From NCBI GenBank assembly GCA_030613045.1, contig JAUWMS010000097.1, forward strand, positions 1 through 7,812: a stretch of 7,812 bases of DNA, given 5' to 3'. The notes beneath the pieces are model-generated. The model was not told where the DNA came from and did no database searches. It saw only the letters and a list, made by a program, of their open reading frames with translations. The translations under genes and the position numbers were made by a program. Every line of letters begins with the position of its first letter. The first letter of the stretch is position 1. Positions 1-5,747 of this stretch are shown piece by piece. This DNA comes from Candidatus Latescibacterota bacterium (GTDB lineage: Bacteria > Latescibacterota > 4484-107).

Positions 1-678
1 ATGTCCGGCTGCGATGACGTGCGCGGCGAATCGAACCACCGCTCCGAGCGGACGGCCGCTCCGGCTCCTGAAAAGCAGCAGATCCAGATTTCGGTCTATC
101 GGGCGGTCATAGATCATCGGCGTGGGAATCTGATCTTCGTAGCCTCTCAAATCGCCGCCCAACCAGCGTTCGATGCGGCGGGTATTGATCCCGCTGGCGT
201 CGGGCTGACCGGCTCTCCATTCGTAGCCCATATAGGTGCACAGATCGCCGAGGTCTTTCCCGAAGTGCTGACGGCGGCGGACGAATACGCCATCGGGCGC
301 GCTTTGGCGGATGTGGGCCACGGAAGCAGGCTCCGCCGCATGCATCGCTCGTCGCGCCGCTTCGGCCAGGCACTCCACCCACGCCTCGTAGCCGGCCTTC
401 AGCGATTCCTCCTCGATGGGGGCGGTATGATTGTGCGTCACGTGCAGCACGATGTGCGCGGCCGGCACGCCCAACTGTTCCGACAACTGCTGACGAATCC
501 GCGCACACAGGGGCACCGAGAGCATCAGCAGGTCCAAGGAGAACCAGAGCGCCTGCTGATCCCCGCATGCATACAACACCTGGCCCTGCATCGGATCGTG
601 GAAAGATTTTTCAGGCGGCAGGCATTTTTTGAGATCGAACGAGGCCAATCCGATTCTCACCGTTTCGTCTGTGCTCAT
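1..678 (-). CDS. Neutral/alkaline ceramidase-like hydrolase, N-terminal part (3' end beyond window)
   Basis: The minus-strand frame starts at ATG 678-676 and stays open for 226 codons to the window edge, so the C-terminus is missing. An AAAGGA ribosome site lies 6 bp upstream of the start. The protein begins MSTDETVRIG with no signal peptide. It shows the layout of the neutral/alkaline non-lysosomal ceramidase N-terminal domain: a hydrophobic strand ending DLLMLS (residues 49-54), a histidine motif THNHTAP (81-87) where family members usually have a THxHSGP-like zinc ligand motif, and FAAH (217-220) where a second histidine strand is expected. Known ceramidases use zinc to hydrolyse N-acyl sphingosine. 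Many environmental bacteria carry paralogues of unknown substrate, so I infer only a metal-dependent hydrolase. Its cytoplasmic form is notable, since characterised members are secreted. It lies 151 bp downstream of the acetyltransferase gene on the same strand and may be read from the same transcript. Family call fairly sure, substrate unknown. Confidence 0.72.
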   Translation of the reverse strand, partial: MSTDETVRIGLASFDLKKCLPPEKSFHDPMQGQVLYACGDQQALWFSLDLLMLSVPLCARIRQQLSEQLGVPAAHIVLHVTHNHTAPIEEESLKAGYEAWVECLAEAARRAMHAAEPASVAHIRQSAPDGVFVRRRQHFGKDLGDLCTYMGYEWRAGQPDASGINTRRIERWLGGDLRGYEDQIPTPMIYDRPIDRNLDLLLFRSRSGRPLGAVVRFAAHVIAAGH

Positions 679-704
679 GGGAATTCCTTTCAACGAGGCA
701 AGCG

Positions 705-824
705 TTCAGCTATCAGCTATCGGCTTCCCTCCGTGTTCTTGGGGCGCTTCTTCATCCCGGATAATGCGTGTTGAACATCGGGCGAAACACGAAAGTCGGT
801 GGGCTGAATGCGGACGGCTGAATG
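705..824. repeat. Intergenic word-repeat element (GATAGCTGATAGCTGAA / ATTCAGC)
   Basis: Read on the minus strand, the gap between the acetyltransferase and the ceramidase-like gene holds ATTCAGC twice (within 803-824). After about 80 bp of other sequence comes GATAGCTGATAGCTGAA (721-705), a 7-bp word in tandem. The ATTCAGC copies and the GCTGAA end are complementary, so the ends could pair, but the match is short. This is the weakest of the repeat elements in the window. No gene, promoter or clear terminator is visible in this gap. Confidence 0.5.
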
Positions 825-829
825 TTTAC

Positions 830-1594
830 TCACCGAGTTAGTTGAGCCAGCCAGTCCGGATTTTTCCGCACCGCTTCGACGCATAAATTCAACATCCGGG
901 GACTTTCTATAATCCGAACCGTGGCCTGCCCGACCATGGCTATCCTCATGATCCCGCGATCCAGGAGCGGCGCATCCGCCACGTCGAAGCTGCGCGCCCG
1001 ATCCGTCGTGTATGCCTGCACGCGATAGGAATGCTCCCGGCCCGAACGATCCACCACCGAGCCGCTCAGCATTTCGTCCAGGAAAATATACGGCGCGGTC
1101 GTCTCCTCCACCACGTGCAGCGTCGTATTGCACGACTGACCCACGCCGAGCAGCACAATACGGCCTTCCGTAGCGGCGATTTTTCCCCAGGGGCTTTCCG
1201 GACCGCAGGGACCCCGGCTGCGCAAATGATCCCGGAGCAACTCCTCGCTGCGACGGCCGATCGCGGAGACCGGGTGGGACGGATGCACGCTTTGCCGCGC
1301 CCGCGGATGCCGCCGGATCGCTTCGGTAATCGCACCGTGTTTGGAGGGCATCACGCGCAGATCAATCCGGGAATGCGCCCGCAGGAACTGTGTCATCGAG
1401 CCGCGAAACACGAGGTTCGGCGCGCACAACGTTCCGTCCGGTCCCAATACGCGCAGAAAAGCCTCCACCACCGTTTCGGCTCCGCCCTCAACGTGGCCGA
1501 GAGACGAGAGCGAACTGTGCAGCATAACCGTCTGGCCTTTGTCCAGGCCCGCGGCAATGAGTTGTTGCTCAAGTTCCATCACCGTCAATACCAT
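830..1594 (-). CDS. AAC(3)-family (antibiotic_NAT) N-acetyltransferase
   Basis: A 254-residue protein close to the usual 260-280 of the aminoglycoside 3-N-acetyltransferase fold, which moves an acetyl group from acetyl-CoA to an amine. Family landmarks in order are HSSLSSLG (26-33), HPSHPVSAIG (104-113), SPWGKI (134-139), LLGVG (148-152) and NTTLHVVEE (156-164), which holds the conserved His160 and Glu163. The frame is open far upstream, but ATG 1594 is chosen because GGGGAGG sits 5 bp before it and the upstream part of the frame lies inside the transporter gene. A second ATG five codons later is less well placed. The gene follows the transporter by 14 bp, so the pair is probably one operon. 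Chromosomal members of this family in environmental bacteria often act on unknown amines; clinical aminoglycoside resistance cannot be assumed. Family call is strong. Confidence 0.9.
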   Translation of the reverse strand: MVLTVMELEQQLIAAGLDKGQTVMLHSSLSSLGHVEGGAETVVEAFLRVLGPDGTLCAPNLVFRGSMTQFLRAHSRIDLRVMPSKHGAITEAIRRHPRARQSVHPSHPVSAIGRRSEELLRDHLRSRGPCGPESPWGKIAATEGRIVLLGVGQSCNTTLHVVEETTAPYIFLDEMLSGSVVDRSGREHSYRVQAYTTDRARSFDVADAPLLDRGIMRIAMVGQATVRIIESPRMLNLCVEAVRKNPDWLAQLTR

Positions 1595-1599
1595 GCGGA

Positions 1600-1606
1600 C
1601 CTCCCC
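1600..1606 (-). promoter_or_regulatory. Ribosome binding site fixing the acetyltransferase start
   Basis: GGGGAGG on the minus strand ends 5 bp before ATG 1594 and lies entirely in the 14-bp gap after the transporter stop (TGA 1611-1609). It decides the acetyltransferase start against the much longer open frame that continues upstream, and the spacing suggests translational coupling with the transporter. Confidence 0.75.
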
Positions 1607-1608
1607 TT

Positions 1609-2067
1609 TCAACGAAGAAACGGAATCCTGCCCAATACCGCGAAGCTGGCGCCCGCGATCATAAGCAGCACGCCGAACAGCCGGACCAGGGTGAAGCGTT
1701 CGACCGGAGAACCGAGCAGGCCGTAATGGGCGATCAGCAGACCGCCGATGACTTGTCCCGTGAGCAGGATGACGTTGGTGGTGCCCGCGCCCAATCGTGG
1801 GATGAAGGAGATGACGGCAAATACAATACATGCTCCGAGAACACCCGCAAGCCAGAGCCACAAGGGAGCGGTCCGGGCACGCGCCCAGAACGCACGATCC
1901 CATCCGCTCAAAGCGATCAGCACGGCCATTCCCGCGCCGATCAGCCAGAAGACGGCGTTTCCCATGCGGGGATTCTCGACTATTTTTCCGATGGCGGCGT
2001 TCATGGAGAAATGCAGCGCGATCACCATGCCGACCACAAAGGGCGCCGCAAGCCATAGTGCTTTCAT
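1609..2067 (-). CDS. DMT-superfamily transporter, YdcZ/DUF606 type
   Basis: A 152-residue membrane protein with five hydrophobic segments at about residues 5-24, 36-54, 68-88, 95-113 and 127-146, the size and layout of single-domain DUF606 (YdcZ) members of the drug/metabolite transporter superfamily. Recognisable family features are NAVFWLIGA (37-45), the PRLGAG loop (90-95), GQ at 104-105, HYGLLG (114-119) and the RLFGVLLMIAG last helix. ATG 2067 is preferred over an upstream in-frame ATG at 2124 because the extra 19 residues are polar and not family-like, and AAAGGA lies 9 bp before 2067. Such half-size proteins presumably work as dimers in the inner membrane; substrates are mostly unknown. 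The gene leads an operon with the acetyltransferase, so export or uptake of an amine substrate is a reasonable inference but not shown. I found no convincing promoter in the 65 bp between its start and the palindrome at 2133-2256. Confidence 0.88.
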   Translation of the reverse strand: MKALWLAAPFVVGMVIALHFSMNAAIGKIVENPRMGNAVFWLIGAGMAVLIALSGWDRAFWARARTAPLWLWLAGVLGACIVFAVISFIPRLGAGTTNVILLTGQVIGGLLIAHYGLLGSPVERFTLVRLFGVLLMIAGASFAVLGRIPFLR

Positions 2068-2132
2068 AAGGTTCGATCCTTTCCGATGGTAAGCAAGCTC
2101 CAAAATAGGATACGAGTTTTGCACTTAGACGA

Positions 2133-2256
2133 CCAGAACCACTGATGGCACTGATGACACCACTGATAACACTGATCCCGCCCCCCCATCCACACCGGAG
2201 GAGGTGGGAATGGGATCAGTGCTGTCAGTCCATATCAGTGAGATCAGTGATTCTGG
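2133..2256. repeat. Long palindrome with CACTGAT-word arms
   Basis: The left arm (2133-2179) starts CCAGAACCACTGAT and carries CACTGAT four times. The right arm (2212-2256) ends ATCAGTGATTCTGG and is its imperfect reverse complement, with the outer 14 bp differing at one position. The symmetry continues inward: CCCATCCACACC (2185-2196) opposes GGTGGGAATGGG (2203-2214) around a 6-base centre GGAGGA. The whole element could fold as one very long stem-loop in RNA or as a cruciform in DNA. It fills most of the 220-bp gap between two minus-strand genes. It may end transcription of the FG-GAP gene, but no T tract follows on that strand. No coding potential is evident. Confidence 0.85.
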
Positions 2257-2287
2257 AGGTTGAGCCAAGTGAAAAACTCATCTCCCC

Positions 2288-4612
2288 CTATTTCTTTTTT
2301 ACCTTCACCGCTCCCACCTCCGCGGTTCCCATCTTTCCATCCAAGCATCTCCGGTCGAAGAAATACACGAATCCCGACTCGCCGCCCACCAGCAGATCGA
2401 GCTGTCCGTCTCCGTTCCAGTCCACCACGCAAGGCGGTAGCTCGTGCCGGCTGATGTGGTGGATCGGGCCGTCGGGCGTGCTCAGAGGCACAGGATCGCG
2501 GAATCGTGGTTGCGCGTTGCCCCCCACATTTTCCAGATAGTTGATGTGCCAGCCACACGTTACGATTAGATCCCATTTCCCGTTGCCGTTCCAGTCGCAC
2601 ACGTCCACGAACATCGAGGTATTCAGTCTGTGTTGCGAAGAAGGGTAGCTGTCGGGATCAACGCGCGGCGCCGTGATGGTCCGGCCGTCTTCGAAAATCA
2701 GCGGCTCTCCCGCCGATAATTTCAGCGCACATGTTGAAGCATCCCGATAGCGCCGGAATAGGCAAATCTCCCCCTCAGGACTTATAGCCACCAGGTCGGG
2801 CAAGCCATCGCCGTCCCAGTCCACCACCGAGGGGCGGAAGCGCCAGCCAAAGGGATCGGCCACGCCTTCCACCGGGATGGCCACGGGTTGGGCAAATTCC
2901 GGCTGATGAAGCTTGCCCACATTTTTACAAAAAAAGATGCGATTGGTATTGTTGCCGAGAATCAGATCGGGCAGGCCATCCCCATCCCAATCCGCAAAGA
3001 CCACCTTGGTCTGACCGCAATAACGCTCTCCGTCGGCATCGTGGAGGACGTCTTCGCGCATGATGCGGAGGACTGCTCCGTCCACCGTTTTCAAGGGTTT
3101 CCCCGGCTCGAAAACCGGTCGTTCCTTCGTGCCCACGTTCTCACAGAGGTGGACAAATCCCATCTCGTTCCCGATCAGCAGATCCCAGTCGCCGTCTCCG
3201 TCCCAGTCGCACGCCGCCGGACTGGAAAAGGCCCCGGAGGAAACCTGCGCCGGATGCCCCATCAAATGCCCGCGATCCACAAACTGAGCAAGCCCCTCCG
3301 CATCCCGACCGGTCATCTCCCAATACCGCACGCAGGAGTCGTCGCCTCCGATGAGCAATCCGTGAAACGCATCATCCTCCGTCCAGCGGGGGATCTCAAA
3401 CCCCGCGCACCGGAACGTTTCCAATCGCCCGTGATCGCGATACATCGGCTCCTGAGGCGTACCGGTATTTTGATAAAGATGCAGACACGGAAAGGGCAGA
3501 TTCAGATCCTCCATGATCAGATCGCGCGTCCCTTCACCCGTCCAGTCGCACAGATCGAACGACCAGTTGCCCACCACCGGATCGCCATTTTCCAAAAGAA
3601 GCCGCCGGGGCGGGTCGTCAAAACGAGGCTCCTCTCCGACCGGGGATGTGCACTGCCAGATGAATACGGCATCTCCGGTATAGGAGAGAATCAGCGTCGG
3701 GCGTCCGTCTCCGAACCAGTCCAATATCCGTATACCCGGATACCCGGTATGTTTTACGCACTTCGGCTGGGGTATCTTCTGAGCCAACTCCAATACCGGA
3801 AGCCCGTTGTGATCCCGGACGCCCGTATTACGATAGATTTTTATATATTCATCGGCCAGACTCGTGGTGATCACATCGAGGCGGTCCGTGCCGAACCAGT
3901 CGAAGAGATTGAAGCGCAGGTAATACTCGCTGATAAAACCGGATTCGTCCGTTACCGGCGTTTTACTGTACCACCGCAATTCGTGCTCGACGCCCCGGGC
4001 ACGCAGCCGGAGCGGTCGGTCGAAGAAGGGTTTTTCGTTGCTGCCGATGTTGCGGAAGAAGAAGATTCCGTCCCACGGCATCCCGATGGTATTGGAGTAT
4101 TGCGAACCCACCAGCACGTCCACCTTGCCGTCGCCGTCCCAATCCACGGAGAGGGGCGCGGAATGCATGGGCACTTCGATCGGAGCCGGGCCGTTGCCAT
4201 TGAGCATCAACTCATCGCCGAATCCCACGTTGGCCGTATAGGACGGAGCATAGCGTTTGTCTCCGATGACGTCGAAATAGAACCACCACGAATGCTCTCT
4301 ATGCGCCCGATCCGCCGTCCAATGGATCGTTCCCCGATCCTCGTAGCACAACATCTCGGAGACCCGACATGGAATCCGTTCCACTTCGCCGTGAGCATCC
4401 TGCGCCGCCAGCACGATGGAACGCGGATCTATCGTGCCCCGAACACCGGCCGCGCTCAGCAGTTGTCCAAAATCCACATCGGCCTTGCAGAGGCCGCCCT
4501 CGTCCGGTAGATCGGAGATTCGAAGCGGCGCTCGATAGGGACGATCTATTGGCCATTCGGCATCCGGGCTTCGCTCTGAGAGACTTGAGTTCAATGGGAT
4601 ATTTCTCATCAT
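2288..4612 (-). CDS. FG-GAP/VCBS repeat beta-propeller protein, no signal peptide
   Basis: A 774-residue protein. Residues 1-145 form a beta-rich, probably sandwich-like N-terminal region. From about 150 onward there are FG-GAP/VCBS units, each with a calcium-loop core DWDGDGxxDL and a later NxGTxxxPxF strand. Core aspartates begin near residues 157, 238, 298, 356, 469, 541, 598, 673 and 731. The units near 238, 298 and 356 are degenerate, and a further eroded unit near 412-432 would fill the double-length gap between 356 and 469. Spacing is otherwise about 57-81 residues, as expected for propeller blades. Most relatives are exported. Here the start MMRNIPLNSS has no hydrophobic leader, and an in-frame TGA at 4630-4628 rules out a longer N-terminus. 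GAGGA lies 4 bp before ATG 4612 and 7 bp before ATG 4609, so the second ATG may be the real start. The C-terminus is the basic tail VKVKKK. Likely role is calcium-dependent ligand or carbohydrate binding; no catalytic motif seen. Confidence 0.88.
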   Translation of the reverse strand: MMRNIPLNSSLSERSPDAEWPIDRPYRAPLRISDLPDEGGLCKADVDFGQLLSAAGVRGTIDPRSIVLAAQDAHGEVERIPCRVSEMLCYEDRGTIHWTADRAHREHSWWFYFDVIGDKRYAPSYTANVGFGDELMLNGNGPAPIEVPMHSAPLSVDWDGDGKVDVLVGSQYSNTIGMPWDGIFFFRNIGSNEKPFFDRPLRLRARGVEHELRWYSKTPVTDESGFISEYYLRFNLFDWFGTDRLDVITTSLADEYIKIYRNTGVRDHNGLPVLELAQKIPQPKCVKHTGYPGIRILDWFGDGRPTLILSYTGDAVFIWQCTSPVGEEPRFDDPPRRLLLENGDPVVGNWSFDLCDWTGEGTRDLIMEDLNLPFPCLHLYQNTGTPQEPMYRDHGRLETFRCAGFEIPRWTEDDAFHGLLIGGDDSCVRYWEMTGRDAEGLAQFVDRGHLMGHPAQVSSGAFSSPAACDWDGDGDWDLLIGNEMGFVHLCENVGTKERPVFEPGKPLKTVDGAVLRIMREDVLHDADGERYCGQTKVVFADWDGDGLPDLILGNNTNRIFFCKNVGKLHQPEFAQPVAIPVEGVADPFGWRFRPSVVDWDGDGLPDLVAISPEGEICLFRRYRDASTCALKLSAGEPLIFEDGRTITAPRVDPDSYPSSQHRLNTSMFVDVCDWNGNGKWDLIVTCGWHINYLENVGGNAQPRFRDPVPLSTPDGPIHHISRHELPPCVVDWNGDGQLDLLVGGESGFVYFFDRRCLDGKMGTAEVGAVKVKKK

Positions 4613-4664
4613 TTTATCCTCAACGTTTCAGATGGGCGGTATCCTGCTTCACCTTCAGTTTTTT

Positions 4665-4748
4665 TTCACCGCAGAGCACGCAGAGTGCGCAGAGCAAATT
4701 TAACCAAAATTCTCGCGCTTCTCCGCGGTCTTTGCGGTCTCCGCGGTG
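4665..4748. repeat. Palindrome with CGCAGAG-word arms
   Basis: The left arm (about 4665-4694) carries CGCAGAG three times at a period of about 9 bp after TTCAC. The right arm (4718-4748) carries CTCCGCGGT, CTTTGCGGT and CTCCGCGGTG, the near reverse complement. Inner symmetry continues through GCGCAGAGC and CTCGCGC around an AT-rich centre. The element lies in the 255-bp gap between the FG-GAP gene and the reductase gene, both minus strand. An 8-base T run precedes it on the plus strand, so minus-strand RNA would show an A run after the stem. It is therefore not a classical terminator for the reductase transcript. Confidence 0.85.
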
Positions 4749-4810
4749 CAGTTCACACAGGGTCGGGAAAGAAAAGAAAAATTCCAAAGTGAGTGGGTAT
4801 AATCATCAGA

Positions 4811-4837
4811 CCTCCGAAATATCTAAAATCACGGAGG
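4811..4837 (-). terminator. Possible weak terminator hairpin after the reductase gene
   Basis: CCTCCG (4811-4816) and CGGAGG (4832-4837) form a 6-bp stem with a 15-base AT-rich loop, 30 bp downstream of the reductase stop on the minus strand. The bases that follow on that strand are AT-rich but lack a U tract. Chance or a minor fold is possible. Confidence 0.25.
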
Positions 4838-4867
4838 ACGACTTTACTCAATAGCTGATCCAACTTT

Positions 4868-5443
4868 TCAGGCCCCCTCCACCAGCTTCGCTCCCGCCTC
4901 AAACGCCGCTTTCAATGCGGTGGGATGCTCCCGAATCGCGCCCTTTTGATCCACCCCGGCGAAGCACAGGTCGTTCCCGTATGCTACGTCCAACGTGGCG
5001 AACACCGCCTGCACGATGGTCTTCAGCGGCCGGAACAGATGGGGGCGGACGCTTCCTCCGACACTGAGCAGGAGGTTTTTGCGCTTCACCCCGTCCTCGA
5101 CGAGGGGATGCTTCAGCACGTATTTGGCCACCCACAGACACTGACAGCGATCCATCATACTCTTGGTCTGCGCCGGAGGCCCCATAAAAAAGACCGGCGT
5201 GGATAGAATCAGCGCGGCCAGCGTTCGGAAGCGGTCGTAGAGGCTCTGCATATCGTCCTGAATTACGCAGAAGCCCGTGCGCGCGCAACCATCGCAATGC
5301 CGACAGGGATGGATATTCAGCGCGCTCAGAACAATCTTCTCCACGTCCGCGCCCCGCTCTTTTGCTCCCTCCAGCGCCCGATCCAAAAGAAGCTCCGTAT
5401 TGCCCCCCCGTCGGGGGCTGCCGCTCAGGCCGAGAATTTTCAT
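4868..5443 (-). CDS. Flavodoxin-fold NADPH-dependent FMN reductase / iron-sulfur flavoprotein-like
   Basis: A 191-residue protein starting MKILGLSGSPRRGGNT. GSPRRGGNT (residues 8-16) is the FMN phosphate-binding loop of the NADPH-dependent FMN reductase and iron-sulfur flavoprotein family. It is followed by Cys47, Cys50, Cys53 and Cys59 in a compact C-x2-C-x2-C-x5-C motif, then VIQDDM (60-65), a family signature. STPVFFMGPPAQTKSMMDR (about 81-99) is the second flavin-contacting and dimer-interface stretch. In studied iron-sulfur flavoproteins the cysteines bind a [4Fe-4S] cluster that passes electrons to FMN; I infer the same here, with unknown physiological donor and acceptor. It is cytoplasmic, with no signal peptide. 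The start is supported by GGAG 5 bp upstream. The gene has its own candidate promoter at 5513-5541, with a strong hairpin between it and the start codon, and diverges from the oxidoreductase gene. Confidence 0.9.
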   Translation of the reverse strand: MKILGLSGSPRRGGNTELLLDRALEGAKERGADVEKIVLSALNIHPCRHCDGCARTGFCVIQDDMQSLYDRFRTLAALILSTPVFFMGPPAQTKSMMDRCQCLWVAKYVLKHPLVEDGVKRKNLLLSVGGSVRPHLFRPLKTIVQAVFATLDVAYGNDLCFAGVDQKGAIREHPTALKAAFEAGAKLVEGA

Positions 5444-5463
5444 GATCGCTCCATTATGAGGAG

Positions 5464-5502
5464 TATAGATTTCCGAAGTCTTCGAGACTTTGGAAATCTA
5501 TA
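5464..5502 (-). promoter_or_regulatory. 18-bp near-perfect hairpin in the reductase 5' leader
   Basis: TATAGATTTCC (5464-5474) pairs with GGAAATCTATA (5492-5502). The stem continues through one G/T pair (5475 and 5491) and AAGTCT/AGACTT, leaving a 3-base loop at 5482-5484. The hairpin lies 20 bp before ATG 5443 and outside the GGAG ribosome site (5449-5452). With the candidate promoter at 5513-5541, transcription would start near 5506, putting the stem within a few bases of the mRNA 5' end. It could protect the mRNA, serve as a dyad operator in DNA, or be another dispersed palindrome. The structure is certain as sequence; the function is inferred. Confidence 0.7.
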
Positions 5503-5512
5503 TTGTTCTCCA

Positions 5513-5541
5513 AAGATAGCACTTTTCAGAAAAAATGTCAC
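5513..5541 (-). promoter_or_regulatory. Candidate sigma70-type promoter for the reductase gene
   Basis: On the minus strand GTGACA (5541-5536) and TATCTT (5518-5513) are separated by exactly 17 bp in an AT-rich patch. A start near 5506 would give a leader of about 60 bases. The -35 and -10 each match the consensus at four or five of six positions. Confidence 0.5.
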
Positions 5542-5559
5542 GAAAAAACGAAAAAGAAT

Positions 5560-5588
5560 TTGATTCTGAACGCGATTTAATATATATT
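5560..5588 (+). promoter_or_regulatory. Candidate sigma70-type promoter for the oxidoreductase gene
   Basis: On the plus strand TTGATT (5560-5565) and TATATT (5583-5588) are separated by 17 bp, with GATAAT at 5591-5596 as an alternative -10. A start near 5595 gives a leader of about 150 bases containing the inverted repeat 5628-5704. This promoter is back to back with the minus-strand one, the two -35 boxes being 18 bp apart. No regulator gene is adjacent. Confidence 0.5.
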
Positions 5589-5627
5589 AGGATAATACGA
5601 GCCGGATCGCCGATAAAAGGGGAAATG

Positions 5628-5704
5628 GGACGCGGATGAACACGGATGAACACGGATTGGGAACCATCACAAAAATCTGTGTACATCCGCGTTGATCCGC
5701 GTCC
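5628..5704. repeat. Inverted repeat with CGGATGAACA-word arms
   Basis: The left arm (5628-5658) reads GGACGCGGATGAACACGG and repeats CGGATGAACA at a 10-bp period. The right arm (5674-5704) is its reverse complement at 27 of 31 positions, with a 15-base loop. It lies in the oxidoreductase leader, 43 bp before the start codon and clear of the AAGGGAG ribosome site. The repeat also supplies an upstream in-frame ATG (5646) that is unlikely to be used. Together with the hairpin at 5464-5502 and the two promoters, this accounts for most of the 304-bp gene-free stretch 5444-5747. Confidence 0.9.
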
Positions 5705-5747
5705 AACAAGGAAGGAATCATTCACTCAAGAGAAGGGAGAACCCGCT

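Noticed and set aside
1..774. A 257-codon plus-strand open frame at the left edge
   Set aside because: It is opposite the ceramidase-like gene, which has family motifs and a ribosome site. The plus-strand product has none.
1031..1726. A 231-codon plus-strand open frame opposite the acetyltransferase
   Set aside because: It has no recognisable domain and overlaps two well-supported minus-strand genes.
830..2056. A 408-residue minus-strand open frame covering both the acetyltransferase and most of the transporter gene
   Set aside because: Only the part after ATG 1594 resembles a protein family. The upstream part overlaps the transporter in another frame and reads as low-complexity Arg/Gly/His, and a strong ribosome site fixes the 1594 start.
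2288..2310. Programmed frameshift at the A-rich run ending the FG-GAP gene
   Set aside because: The run encodes an ordinary lysine tail just before a stop, and no extended second frame with protein character follows.
2888..4510. A 540-codon plus-strand open frame opposite the FG-GAP gene
   Set aside because: It is antisense to a clear repeat protein. Its translation shows no domain, and high-GC coding DNA often keeps the opposite strand open.
5646..5747. Upstream ATG extension of the oxidoreductase
   Set aside because: The extra 34 codons arise from the CGGATGAACA inverted repeat and have no family match. The ribosome site and Rossmann fold support 5748.
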